Source of the DNA: Cepaea nemoralis
Lineage: Eukaryota; Mollusca; Gastropoda; Stylommatophora; Helicidae
NCBI GenBank assembly: GCA_014155875.1
Contig: JACEFZ010013277.1
Location: 124,001 to 188,000, forward strand
DNA: 64,000 nucleotides
Direction: 5' to 3'
Shown: in pieces, positions 9,794-22,120 of the stretch
Position numbering within the stretch: position 1 is the first letter of the stretch
How the letters are laid out: every line of letters begins with the position of its first letter
The notes under the pieces: model-generated
The model's input: only the letters and a program-made list of their open reading frames with translations
Told to the model about the DNA's origin: nothing
Database searches by the model: none
Made by a program: the position numbers and the translations under genes

Positions 9794-12592
9794 ACTAGCA
9801 GACCCGGCCCGGCTTCGCCCAGTCCCTGGTGGGGAGCATCTAATTTAATTCATATAAGTAGTCATATAAGCTCCCGTTCCCGACTGTCTGTCTGTCAGTC
9901 TGTCTGACCCTGCCCGGCATCGCCTAGCTCCTGATGTGGAGCATCTCATTGAATTCATATAAGTAGTCATATAAGCTCCTGTTCCCGTTCCCGACTATCT
10001 GTCTGTCTGTCTGTCTATCTGTCTGTCTGTCTGTCTGTCTGACCCGGCCCGGCTTCGCCCAGCCCCTGATGGGGAGCATCTCATTTAATTCATATAAGTT
10101 CCCGTTCCCGACTATATGTCTGTCAGTCTGTCTGTCTGTCTGTCTGTCAGTTTAATCATTTATTGGTTGCGGTTAGAACAACCTTAGATAAACGAAGACC
10201 AACTTACAAAAAGCATTAGAAAGAGCACTTGAAAGATCTTTACATATTCCCCCAACAATTAACTTGGGTAAATGGAGCGACGGCAGCAGCAGCAGAAGAA
10301 GAAGAAAAAGGAGGAGTAGGAGGAGGGAGGAGGAAGAGGGTGCAGGAGGGAGGAGGAGGAGGGAGGAAGAGATAGGCGGAGAGAGGAGGAGGAGGGAGGA
10401 GGAGTAGGGAGGAATAGGAGAGAGGAGGAGGGAGGAGGAGAGATTAGGAGGAGGGGGAAAGAGGAGAAGGAGGGAGGAGAAGGGAGGAGGAGAAAGAGGA
10501 AGGAGGAGGAAGACGGAGGAGGAAAAGGGAGGAGGAAGAGGGAGAAGGAGGAGGAGGGAGGAGGGAGGAGGAGAACGCAGGAGGAGGAGGAACACGCAGG
10601 AGGAGGAGGAAGAGTGAGAGGGAGGAGGAGGAGGAGGGAGGAGGAGGAAGGAGGAGGAGAGAGAAGGAGGGAGGGGGTGCAGGGAGAAGGAGGAGGGAGG
10701 AAGAGGTAGAAGGAGGAGTGAGAAGGAGGAGGGAGGAGGGAGGAGAAGGAGGGGGATGAGGAGGAATGATGAGGAGGGAGGAGGAGGAAGAGGGAGGAGG
10801 AGGGATGTGGAGGAAGAAGGAGGAGGGAGGAGAAGGGAGGAGGTAGAGGGAGGAGGAGGAGGGAGGAAAAGGGAGGAGGGAGGAGAGAGGAAGAGGAGGG
10901 AGGAAGTAGGAGGATGAAGAGGGAGGAGGACGGAGGAGGGAGAAAGATATAGGCGGAGAGAGAAGGAGGAGGGAGGAGGAGGGAGGAGGAGGAATAGGGA
11001 GGAATAGGAGGGATTAGGAGGAGGAGTGGGAAAGAGGATAAGGAGGAGAAGGGAGGAGGAGGGAGGAGGAAGAAGAGGGAGGAGGAGGATGGAGGAGGGA
11101 GAGGGAGGAGGGGGAGGGGAAGAGGAAGAGGGTAGGAGGAGGAGGGGAGAGGAGGAGAAGAAGGGAGAAGGAGGGAGGAGGAGAAGGAGGAGGAGGGGAG
11201 AGGAGGAGGGAGGAGCGGAGGGAGAAGAAGGAAGGAGGAGGAGGGAGGAGGGAGAAGAAGGAGGGAGGAGGAGGGAGAATGAGCGGGGAGGAAGGAAAAG
11301 GAGGTGGAAGAGGAGGAGGGAGGAGGAGGAGAGTGGAGGAAGGAGGTAGAGGGAGGAGGAGGTAGAGGGGGGAGGAGGAGGAAGAAAAGGGAGGAGGAAG
11401 AGGAGGAGAAGGGAGGAGGAGGAGGTAGAGGGAGGAGGAGGTAGAGGGAGGAGGAGAAGGGAGGAGGAGGGAGTAGGATGGAGGAGGAAGAGGAGAGAAG
11501 GGAGAAGGATGAGGAGGGAGGAGGAGGGAGAAGGAGGCAGGAGGAGTAGGAGGGAGGCAGGAGGAGGAGGAGGGAGGAGGAGGGAGAGGAGGGAGAGGAA
11601 GAGAGAAGAGGAGGAGGAGGAGGGAGGAGGCGGAGGGAGTAGGAGGGAGGAGGATGGAGGAGGAGGGTGGAGGGAGGAGGTAGAGGGAGGATAGGAGGTA
11701 GAGGGAGGAGAAGGAGGGAGGAGTGAAAGGAGGAGGAGGGAGTAGGATGGAGGAGGAAGAGGGAGAAGGAGGGAGAAGGAGGAGGAGGGAGGAGGATGAG
11801 GGAGAGGATGAGGGAGAAGGAGGCAGGAGGAGGAGGAGGGAGGAGGAGAGAGAGGGAAGAGGAGGGAGGAGGAGGGAGGAGGCGGAGGGAGAAGGAGGAG
11901 GAAGGAGGATGGAGGAGGAAGGGAGAGGAAGAGGGAGAAAGAGGAGGGAGAGGGAGGAGGGAGGAGGTAGAGGGAGGAGGTAGAGGGAGGAGGAAGAGGA
12001 GGAGGAGGAGAGAGGAGGAGGAGGGTGGAGGGAGGAGGTAGAGGGAGGAGGAGAGAGGATGAGGAGGGAGCTTGCCATTCCGAATTCATACTCGTCTAGG
12101 TTCTGTGATTTCGGTCCTTCCATTGATTGTTCTTCCCTTCTACATGACTGTAGATAACTTCCTTACACATAAAGAGATGAATTGTTATTGATATTGCCGT
12201 GGCATGGAGGAATATCAGCAGCAGAGTTGATCCAGAAAACCAAAGACCGAGATCTACGGAGAGCCATGAACGCCTACGCCAGCCGGCACGGCACTTGATG
12301 ATGATGATGATTGCCGTGTGACGATTCTGTGTAGTCACGTCATTTTCTTCGCTTTCCCTAGCGTTTTGGTTCGGGGATTCTTTCATCATCATCATCATAT
12401 ATTTACGTACGTATTTTGGGAGGGGGAGGAGGGAGGAGGAGGAAGAAGAAGAAAAAAATACGACAGTTGGCAGCTCTGGAATGAAAGGAAGACGTGTAGA
12501 AAATTTCATCTCAATCGGATGGGCCGTTCGCGAACAAATAAAGGACATACATATATATTTACATACATACACTTTGTTTTATATATATAGAT
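9794..12592 (+). mobile_element. unnamed element E, copy 1, with a GGAGGA satellite core
   Basis: One of two copies sharing ends and internal order with 16,388-18,803. Order: (1) about three tandem head units beginning 'gacccggcccggcttcgccc', each with 'cattt.attcatataagtag' and a (TGTC)n tract; (2) a unique spacer ending 'cttgggtaaatg'; (3) a purine-only GGAGGA array; (4) a 3' segment with 'ccattccgaattcatactcg', a small LINE tail (reading RRAMNAYASRHGT, stop, then ATG repeats) and the end 'cggatgggccgttcgcgaac' plus (ATAC)n. No transposase is present. The ends resemble repeats found in many invertebrate genomes, but I cannot name the family. Copy 2 lacks about 110 bp of the spacer and a 30-bp piece near 12,100. 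Confidence 0.75.
10275..12070 (+). repeat. GGAGGA purine-only satellite in element E copy 1
   Basis: About 1.8 kb that is almost entirely A and G on the plus strand, built from irregular ggagga and gggagga units with higher-order blocks such as 'gaggtagagggaggaggagg'. The long Pro/Ser/Leu-rich minus frames (638 and 369 codons) and Arg/Glu/Gly-rich plus frames exist only because such DNA rarely forms stops. I do not annotate them as genes. Mirror-symmetric purine runs and G clusters make triplex or quadruplex structure plausible. Confidence 0.95.
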
Positions 12593-12639
12593 AATAAAAT
12601 ATAAATATGTGGCCTGAGGGTAATGAACGCACTTTCACA

Positions 12640-12760
12640 ATCCCTACATGCAGAGTTCGAGGTTAGCGCCGGCATTTTGGGAGCAGACTGCTTTGCTTTC
12701 ATTTTCACAATATTATGAGAAAGCAACGGCAAATTACTGAAAGTACAATTTCCCAGAACA
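12640..12760 (+). repeat. SINE-like repeat family A, copy 3 (partial)
   Basis: Carries the family A core in altered form ('agcaacggcaaattactgaa'), with the 'gcagactgcttt' block before it as at 2,885. The 3' part is missing, being replaced by the tail of a minus-strand LINE. Confidence 0.6.
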
Positions 12761-13080
12761 TCATTCATTCATTCATTCATTCATTCATTCATTCATTCAT
12801 TCATTCAGTGGCATGTCCTTTACAGAACCTCGCTCCCATAACAACCTACCGTTAACAAACCTCTCGATCATAAGCAAGATGTCCCGTATCCGATACACCC
12901 ATCTGGAGATCATCCGCCACATCCTGCACCCATCTTCTCTTTGGCCTTCCTCTTCCTCTCTTCCCAGGCATATGCCTCTCCATTATTTTTCTCTCCAAAC
13001 TTTCGTGACGTTTCAAGTGACCAAAATATTTCAAGTTTCTTTGATTTATCTGATTTATAGCCAACAACCTTCAAATTTCG
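12761..13080 (-). mobile_element. LINE 3' end with (ATTC)n tail
   Basis: On the minus strand: RNLKYFGHLKRHESLERKIM, PGKRGRGRPKRRW, VQDVADDLQM and GHLAYDREVC, ending at an (ATTC)n run (12,763-12,806 on the plus strand). These motifs belong to the C-terminal tail of RTE-like LINE proteins. Relatives lie at 35,700-35,860 (minus), 54,140-54,540 (plus) and perhaps 57,000-57,262 (minus). 5'-truncated. Confidence 0.8.
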
Positions 13081-13164
13081 GCTCTTGAAGTATGGATGCA
13101 TTTGTTCTTTTCTTTACCCAAGATATTCTTAGAGCTCGTCTATAACATTTATATTCAAAGGCAT

Positions 13165-13392
13165 TTATGCGCTGATCCGAAACCGACGAAAACCGAGGCA
13201 GTTATTTCCATATAAATCCAATTCATTCGTTCTAGAAATTTCAAAATACATAAAAAAAATTTAAACAAAAAACACACACACATTTTATAGAGAATAAATA
13301 TAGTGTTTAATACAATTTTTCGTCCCCCAGACTTGTCCGAACTCGCACCTTCGCCGTGCCTAGTAACACTATGCACGCCAGTGCGCCTTTTG
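13165..13392 (-). mobile_element. Tigger (pogo) transposon 3' remnant
   Basis: On the minus strand, GVHSVTRHGEGASSDKS parallels GIHSVIRHREAASSDEK in the Tigger at 14.7 kb. The remnant ends in 'tgcctcggttttcgtcggtt', close to the end of a Tigger inverted repeat. It looks like an internally deleted, non-autonomous copy. Confidence 0.6.
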
Positions 13393-14742
13393 AATTGTGT
13401 AAACCATCCTCTACTGGCTTTAAAATCACGAAGTGCAGGTCCGCATGGCCGAATGGATAAGAACGTGTGTTCTTAAACATCCGCTGTAATACCACAACAA
13501 TCTACACCGCACTATGAACCACCACAACCATAACCAACGCCACTGAGGCCGGTCGAACGAGGTGGAAGGTTTCTCTTTTTTGATTTTACAAATCGGATCG
13601 GATCGGATTGAATGACATTGGTCTATTGGTAGTTTTAAACATTTCCCCTCTGTGGGGAAACAACAATTTTTTACTGATTTCCTGGGGTCACACAAAATTT
13701 AAAGAAAATTAACCACGCCTATACCAAACTTTGATAACATTAAGAAAGAAATGAGAAGACTGAATATTAACATGTTAGGTATCACGTTGTTCTTTATGAT
13801 CAGTGGGTGCTATGGTCGTTGTCTAGGTAACGATGCTCCTTGTATGTCATCACAGAGTGTAAGTTGAGTTAGCCTCCTGTCTCTTAATCCAACTCACCCT
13901 TGCAATGCACATCCACCAGTCATGAAACAAGATTGAGTTGGCGCACATAATCTTTTAATCCAGAAAGAACACGGACACATAACATATTGGTATCTCCAGA
14001 AATCAATGTAAAATCCGCAGAATATATATATCTCACACAATACGACCCACACCCTGCTCACTAACCTCCACTAACTATATCCAACCCACTCTGGGTTTTA
14101 GGCCTGCATTCACAACTGGGAGAACAACACAACCCAACTATCTGACCGCAGTCAGTCTAAGCTCCCACGTATTAGCCCACCGATCCACTCGGCGCCAAAA
14201 CATCCACTGTTTTAACCCACTCTGGGATCAGGCCTCCATTAAAACTCCGAGAAATACCCAACACAGTTCTCCTCGACTACCGACTCGTTCGGCGTCTAAA
14301 TCTCAACTCTCTGAAGTCTCCTGACTTCACACACAAATACACTATCTCTAGCCCCATCCACCCTAGGGGTTTACACTCACCCTCCCTATTATTTATGGGG
14401 ACTGGTTGTTTTTCTCATAGCCAGGTCACTACCCTTCCTATCTCCCACTTTCATCTATTCTTTCTCATGGTCACTTTACTGTCTCCAACTTTCATCCATT
14501 CTTTCTCATGCCCAGTCACTCAACTCACTGTCAATGACTTTCATCTATTCTTTCTCATGCCCGGTCACTTGTGTATGTACTCGCACGGTCATTCTCCTTA
14601 ATGCCAGTGAACCCAGGCATATGTCATTAGGTATATGTGAGACCAGAGGGCATTATAACTTCCGAGGTATGTAGCATAAACCATTCTGGTGGAAATAAAA
14701 CAAAATATAGGGGTATCAACTATAGTATATATATAGGATATA
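13393..14742. other. unassigned stretch
   Basis: No gene recognised. At 13,441 a piece 'tggccgaatggataagaacg' resembles the D-arm half of a tRNA, but no full cloverleaf follows. 14,050-14,300 has loosely repeated 'cccactctggg' pieces, and 14,400-14,600 has four 'ctttcatctattctttctcatg' type units of about 40-60 bp. This may be LTR or minisatellite sequence. Confidence 0.4.
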
Positions 14743-14856
14743 TAGTGGTGCCTCGGGTTACGAACGCCTCAAGTCACGAACAATTCGGGTTACGACCAAC
14801 AACTTTGAACATATTTTTTGTCTCGGGTAACGAACAGTGCCTCGTGTTACGAACGA

Positions 14857-14860
<4 letters not shown>

Positions 14861-14951
<91 letters not shown>
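14861..14951. repeat. (GA)n microsatellite
   Basis: About 45 uninterrupted GA units in the leader of the Tigger element. The E/R and S/L frames across it are artefacts. Confidence 0.95.
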
Positions 14952-14952
<1 letters not shown>

Positions 14953-15169
14953 AAGGTTTAACGTTGGAGACAAACGATTGCGTACAGTACAAATGAAGGC
15001 CACGCAGTACAGTACTAACATCGCTTAGCGCTAGCCTAGTAGCCTAGTTTTCCACGCGTGCACAACTTCGCTTTCATAGGTCTTACTACACAGCAGTAAA
15101 AGATTTCTTAGCAGTGGCACTGTGTTCAGTTTATCTCTTTCATTATTTTCCTTGTTAACCCCATCAATT

Positions 15170-15667
15170 ATGAGTTCGAACAACGGTAGTGGTGCTGATA
15201 GGAAGCAGAAACGTATAACAGTGGAGGCAAAGAAGGAAATAATTATGAAACATGAAAATGGCTTTCGTGTATGTGACATCGCTAATGAGTACTGCATGGC
15301 AAAATCAACTATCTCCACCATCATAAAGAACAAAGAGTTACTCAAATCAGTCGATGTGGCTAAAGGCATAACTAAGCTGCAGAAGCAAAGACCTCAAATT
15401 TTTGAGAAAGTTAAAAATCTTCTCTTGGTCTGGATCAATGAAAAGCAACTTGCAGGAGACAGTGTTAGTGAGGCAATAATATGTGAAAAGGCGAAGCTGT
15501 TGCACGGTGATTTATTGTCGGAGTTGCTTGGTGCAAGTGCTGAGACTGACGATTTTAAAGTCAGCAGAGGCTGGTTTGAAAAGTTAAAAAAAAAAAGAAA
15601 AGAAAAAAGAAGTGGCATTCATAGTGTAATTAGGCACAGAGAGGCTGCAAGTTCTGACGAGAAATAA
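15170..15667 (+). pseudogene. Tigger transposase, N-terminal DNA-binding part
   Basis: 165 codons from the ATG at 15,170, chosen because MSSNNGSG leads into the conserved block RITVEAKKEIIMKHENG and the helix-turn-helix (VCDIANEYCMAKSTISTIIKN, residues about 30-55). The second, CENP-B-like half follows (WINEKQLAGDSVSEAIICEKA, then GWFEKLKKKRK). An upstream in-frame ATG at 15,122 would add 16 hydrophobic residues not expected for this family. Such proteins bind the transposon ends. The frame ends at 15,667, before the catalytic domain, so at most a DNA-binding fragment could be made. A poly-A run in KKKRKEK and an early stop mark decay. Confidence 0.8.
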
Positions 15668-15734
15668 GCTGAAGCGGTCAAGGTGGAATTTGGAATTTGA
15701 TACAATCATCAAATAGGAAGATTACATTCCATAT

Positions 15735-16256
15735 CAAGTCTTTAAATGCGATGAAACGTGCCTCTTCTGGAAGAAAATGCCAAAGAGGGCCTTTATCACA
15801 CAGGAGGAGAAAGCAATGCTGGGGTACAAACCAATGAAGGACAGACTAACTCTGCTGTTATGTGCCAATGTAGTGGATGAAATTTTGTCCTTGACAAAAA
15901 ATATGGGCCTGGAAGTCGATGGCAACGCCTTGGAGGAGCTGATTGAGGATCAAACTGGAGAGCTCACTAGAGATAAGCTTGTGGATCTTCAGAATGAACA
16001 GCTAAAGACATTAAAGGAGGAGCAGTCGTCCGATGATGAGGAGCCAGTGACCGTTTCAACTGCCAGGATTAAAGAAATTTGCAGCAAGTGGGCAGACGTC
16101 GAAGACTTCATTGTGAACCACCATCCAAACAAAGTTGTTGCTAACAGGGCAGTAAACCTGATCAATGAAAACGCGATGGCCCATGAAAGTTTCTCCAACA
16201 AAGGAAGCGACAAATTTCCCTCGATAGTTTCTTGGTGTAGAAAGATGACCAGTTGA
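15735..16256 (+). pseudogene. Tigger transposase remnant, DDE start joined to C-terminal tail
   Basis: Reads CDETCLFWKKMPKRAFITQ from the first catalytic acidic residue. Family members usually have DETGL, so Gly is changed to Cys here. After RLTLLLCANV the frame continues with an acidic tail (ELIEDQTGELTRDKLVDLQN, then EEQSSDDEEPVTV), skipping the other two catalytic residues. The 480-bp frame from 15,777 stays open across the deletion join, but no transposition activity is possible. Confidence 0.75.
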
Positions 16257-16387
16257 TTGCCAAGAAACAACGACATGAAACTCCTGAAACTAATGATTCA
16301 GAATAGCAAAGAAAGCGACAAATTTCCTATGAGCGTTTTCTTGTGAAGAAAGATAGAATAAATCTTTTTTTTTAATATTTATTTTAC

Positions 16388-16486
16388 ACTAGCTGACCCG
16401 GCCCGGCTTCGCCCAGACTCTGGTGGGGAGCATCTCATTTAATTCATATAAGTAGTCATATAAGTTCTCGTTCCCGTTACCGACTA

Positions 16487-16517
<31 letters not shown>

Positions 16518-16729
16518 GTCTGTCTGTCTGTCTGTCTGTCTGACCCGGACCGTCTTCGCCCAGACCCTGATGGGGAGCATCTCATTTAATTCATATAAGT
16601 AGTCATATAAGTTCCCGTTCCGACTATCTATCTGTCTGTCTGTCTGACCCGGCCCGGCATCGCCCAACTCCTGGTGGGGAGCATCTCATTTAATTCATAT
16701 AAGTAGTCATATAAGTTCCCGTTCCCGAC

Positions 16730-16794
<65 letters not shown>

Positions 16795-18803
16795 GTCTGT
16801 CTGACCCGGCCCAGCCCATGGTGGAGAGCATCTCATTTAAATTATATAAGTAGTCATATAAGATCCCGTTCCCGACTATCTGTCTGACTGTCTGTCTGTC
16901 TTGGGTAAATGTAGGAGGGAGGAGGAAGAGGGAGGTGGAGGAGGGAAGAGGAGGGAGGAGGAGGGAGGAGACAGGAGGAGTAGGGAGGAATAGGAGGGAG
17001 GAGGAGGGATTAGGAGGAGGAGGGAGGAGTAGGGTGGAGGAGGAGGCGAGGAGGAGGGAGGAGGAAGAGGGAGGAGGAGGGAGAAGGAGGGAGGAGGAGA
17101 ACGCAGGAGGAGAAGGGAGCAGGAGGAGGAGAGGGAGGAGGAGGGAGAGGGAGGAGGAGGGAGGAGGAGGAGAGAGTAGGAGGAGGGAGGAGGCGGAGGG
17201 AGAAGGAAGAGGGAGGAGGAAGAGGGAGAAGGAGGAGGGAGAAGGAGGAGAAGGAGGGGGAGGAGGAGGAGGGAAGGAGGAGGGGAGGAGAGGAGGGAGG
17301 AGGAATGTGAAGGGAGGAGGAGGGAGGAGGTAGAGGGAGGAGGAGGAGGAGGGAGGCGGAGAGAGGAGGAGGGAGGAGGAGGAAGAGGGAGGAGGAGGAA
17401 TGTGAAGGGAGGAGGGGGGAGGAGGTAGAGGGTAGGAGGAGGGAGGAGGAGGAGGTAGAGGGAGGAGGAGGGAGGAGGAGGGAGGAGGAGGAGGGAGGAG
17501 GCGGAGAGGGAGGAGGAGGAAGGAGGAGGGGGAGGAGGAGGAGGAGGGAGGAAGAAGGAGGAGGAGGGAGGAGGAGTGATGAGGAGGAGGGAGGAGGAGG
17601 GAGGAGGAGCGAGGAGGAGGGAGAAGGAGGGATGAGGAGGAGTGAGGAGGAGGAAGAGGGAGGAGGAGGAATGTGAAGGGAGGAGGAGGAGGAGGTAGAG
17701 GAGGAGGAGGAGGGAGGAGGAGGAGTGAGGAGGAGGAGAGGGAGGAGGAGGAAGGAGGAGGGGGAGGAGGGAGGAGGAGGAGGGAGGAAGAAGGAGGAGG
17801 AGGGAGAAGGAGGGATGAGGAGGAGGAGGGAGGAGGAGGAAGAGGGAGGAGGAGGAATGTGAAGGGAGGAGGAGGTAGAGGGAGGAGGAGGGAGGAGGAG
17901 AAGGGAGGAGGAGGATGGAGGAGGGAGAGGGAGGAGGGGAAGAGGAAGAGGGTAGGAGGAGGAGGAGGTGAGAGGAGGAGAAGAAGGAGAAGGAGGGATG
18001 AGGAGAAGGAGGAGAGGGAGGAGGGAGAGGAGGAGGATGAGGCAGAGGAGAAGAAGGAAGGAGGAGGGAGGCAGGAGGAGGAGGGATGAGGAGGGAGAGG
18101 GAGGAGGAGGGAAGATGAGGGAGGAGGGGGGAGGAGACGGAGGGAGTAGGAGGGAGGAGGATGGAGGAGGAGGGGAGAGGAAGAGGGAGAAGGAAGAGGG
18201 AGAAGGAGGAGGGAGGAGGAAGAGGGATGAGAGGGAGGAGGAAGAGGAGAAGGGTGGAGGGAGGAGGTAGAGGGAGGAGAAGAGAGGGGGAGAGAGTTCG
18301 CCATTCCGAATTCATACTCGTCTAGTTCTTCCCTTCTACACGACTGTAGATAACTTCCTTACACATAAAAAGATGAATTGTTATTGATATTGCCGTGGCA
18401 TGGAGGAATATCAGCAGCAGAGTTGATTAAAAAAACAAAGACTGAGATCTACAGAGAGCCATGAACGCCTACGCCAGCCGGCACGGCACTTGATGATGAT
18501 GATTGCCGTGTGACGATTCTGTGTAGTCACGTCATTTTCTTCCCTTTCCCTAGCGTTTTGGTTCGGGGATTCTTTCATCATCATCATCATATATTTACGT
18601 ACGTATTTTGGGAGGGGGAGGAGGGAAGAGGAGGAAGAAGAAAAAAAAAACTATGACAGTTGACAGCTCTGGAATGAAAGGAAGGCGTGTAGAAAATTTC
18701 ATATCAATCGGATGGGCCGTTCGCGAACAAATAAAGGACATACATATTTACATACATACATATATACATACACATATACATGCACTTTGTTTTATAGATA
18801 TAG
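16388..18803 (+). mobile_element. unnamed element E, copy 2, with a GGAGGA satellite core
   Basis: Same plan as 9,794-12,592: about four head units ('gacccggcccggcttcgccc', (TGTC)n) at 16,388-16,900, the 'cttgggtaaatg' join, a purine array, then the shared 3' segment at 18,297-18,803 with the captured LINE tail, 'cggatgggccgttcgcgaac' and (ATAC)n. The 3' segments of the two copies are almost identical apart from a 30-bp indel and scattered changes, while flanks differ. They therefore look like separate insertions and not one tandem duplication. Confidence 0.75.
16913..18296 (+). repeat. GGAGGA purine-only satellite in element E copy 2
   Basis: About 1.38 kb of near-pure A/G, with local higher-order repeats: a block with 'gaggaatgtgaagggaggag' recurs near 17,300, 17,395, 17,668 and 17,853. 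Minus frames of 507 and 479 Pro/Ser/Leu codons are artefacts of composition. Confidence 0.95.
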
Positions 18804-18857
18804 ATTTAATCTATTTGGTTTGTTTTCTTTCTCTTTAATTAATGTAATCATGCAAGG

Positions 18858-19333
18858 ATCATTCAAAGCTTAGCGGCTTTAGGATCATCACCCTTTAAAA
18901 TACATTTGGGAAGATTTTAGAGAAGATAGTCGCTGTTAAGCTGCAGGATATTTTGGAAAGGGGGAAACTTCTTCCAAAAGGCCTGGGGAGCTACAGGCCA
19001 GGATAAGATATCTGGTCAAATGCAGCTGCTTTTACCTTTGAGGTTTATGAGGGGTTCCAGAGTAGACAGGAAACGATGGCGGCAGCGCTTGACCTCGAGG
19101 ATGCTTACAATATAGTTCGCTATGATATTTTGATGACCGCACTGATTGAGAAGAGGGTCAATCCCTGGTTGGTGAACTGGATAGCAGCCGTCCTGAATTC
19201 TCGTCGGGTTGCTCTCCGTCTGGGTGCATGGACCTCCGAGCCACATATTTTAACCCCAGGACTTGCAAAGGGATCTGCAATCTCACCTGTGCTCTTTAAC
19301 GTGTTTACGAGCAAGATTGCACACCTAGAACCT
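18858..19333 (+). mobile_element. I-type LINE fragment, reverse transcriptase part
   Basis: About 480 bp closely matching 25,380-25,850 of the I-type LINE: FGFRIITL-type sequence with a small indel, then ALDLEDAYNIVRYDILMTAL and ALRLGAWTSEPHILTPGLAK, up to LFNVFTSKIAHLEP. It lacks the catalytic FADD motif and both ends, and stops at a G run. Confidence 0.88.
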
Positions 19334-19450
19334 GGGGGGGGGGGGGGGGAGTGAAACCAACAAGCACATCTGTTAAATATCCTTTTCTCAGTTTCTCTCT
19401 GCTGGTAGACGTTTGTCTACATACCCCCCCCCCCCCCCCCCCCCCCCCCC
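19334..19450. repeat. G run and C run
   Basis: A run of about 16 G at 19,334-19,349 and about 27 C at 19,424-19,450, roughly 75 bp apart on the same strand. Such runs are prone to indel errors and could pair with each other in single strands. Confidence 0.9.
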
Positions 19451-21050
<1,600 letters not shown>

Positions 21051-22120
21051 CTTCCATGGTTCCATTCATCGTCTTTCACAGAGATCCGAGCGTAGTTTAT
21101 CGGACATTCGCCTCCTTTGAAATAAACGATCTTTCTGGACATCGCTGATTATCCTTTGATCTCGACTAGTTTTCCGGGGAACACTCGACCTACGTTCTCG
21201 TATTAAAAGAGTTCGGCTAGTGTTTGAAGTGACGATCATTGTCCTTTGAAAATTCAGGAGCGTCACCCTCTCACCACAACTGTTTCTGTCGTTTGATTCA
21301 TTAGGAGCGACGCCTTCCAGCCATTTCGTGACATAGGCCCCCTCTTAAGAGAGTTGACCGCGTCGACTCTTACTCCCTGAAGGTTCGATCCTGATGATCC
21401 ACCCCAATGCATACCTTAAGCTCATGTTCAGTTTCTGGGAGATGGCTCCGCACACTCCCTGTTGATGGTCTGCCGATACCCTCAAATGTATCACCTCCCC
21501 ATCCCTTAGGTGATCTCACCTGACAGCCTATATCCTCCTCAAGACCGACACTAGTGTTGGCCCCTCGTTCCTGTACGTTTTGTCGACCAACTTCCGACTT
21601 GCGTAAGCGACGGCTCACAATACAGACGGATCGTCCCATCCTGACTGTAACAGTGTCTCCATACCCGCTTAGTTTCCCCATACTTTTCATTCTTGGATTT
21701 GTGGTATCGTCCTCGTTGGACAGAATCGTCTTCCCCAAAACTCCTGGACTTTTGCTTCCAGGACCATCTCGGTCGATATTGTATCTGGTAAGCCAATCTT
21801 CGGTTGGAGTCATGGGTATCTCGCCTCGTTCCCGACGGTACCCACCCCTTCTGAACTGGGTTACTAGAGAATTTCTCATTATGGGCATCTCCCTGTCGTG
21901 TGATTTCCTTCCTCTCTTCGGCTGGAAAATCTTCCCTACCTCTTACGTTCCCATAGGTCATCCTATGTAGTACTTGGGATCTCTGGTCTTCGTCTGGACC
22001 TGTAACCTTTTTCTCAATGGCTGCCATAACCATAAAGTGAGAAAATTTGACCTCGGATCTATCCTCATATTTCTGAAGGAGATGTCTAGGAAGACTTTAC
22101 AGTTCTCCCCCGATCCGGAT
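21051..22120 (-). mobile_element. probable 3' part of a gypsy-like element
   Basis: Overlapping minus frames (21,370-21,888 and 21,551-22,033) of 160-170 codons, rich in R, S and T, directly follow the integrase C-terminal piece on the same strand. I recognise no conserved motif. The frames overlap each other, so the reading frame is uncertain. Assignment to the retroelement rests on adjacency and orientation. Confidence 0.35.

Larger units (their letters stand above)
14743..16387 (+). mobile_element. Tigger-type transposon, internally deleted and 3' cut
   Basis: Starts with a Tigger-like terminal repeat ('gtggtgcctcgggttacgaa') followed by a (GA)n tract. Two transposase blocks follow. The first (15,170-15,667) has a helix-turn-helix and CENP-B-like DNA-binding region. 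The second (about 15,735-16,256) has the first catalytic Asp in CDET (15,750) and FITQEEKAMLGYKPMKDRLT, then jumps straight to a C-terminal tail (VDEILSLTKNMG), so most of the DDE core is deleted at about 15,870. No right inverted repeat is visible; element E copy 2 begins at 16,388. E probably inserted into, and removed, the Tigger end. Confidence 0.85.

Noticed and set aside
10173..12123. Pro/Ser/Leu-rich minus frames of 638 and 369 codons
   Set aside because: Pure by-product of a GGAGGA array: a strand of C and T only cannot form stops. No conserved start, domain or codon bias.
13441..13520. tRNA gene
   Set aside because: 'tggccgaatggataag' resembles a D-arm A box, but no anticodon arm, T-arm or matching acceptor stem could be traced. 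At most a SINE head.
16781..18315. Pro/Ser/Leu-rich minus frames of 507 and 479 codons
   Set aside because: Same cause as above in the second element E copy.
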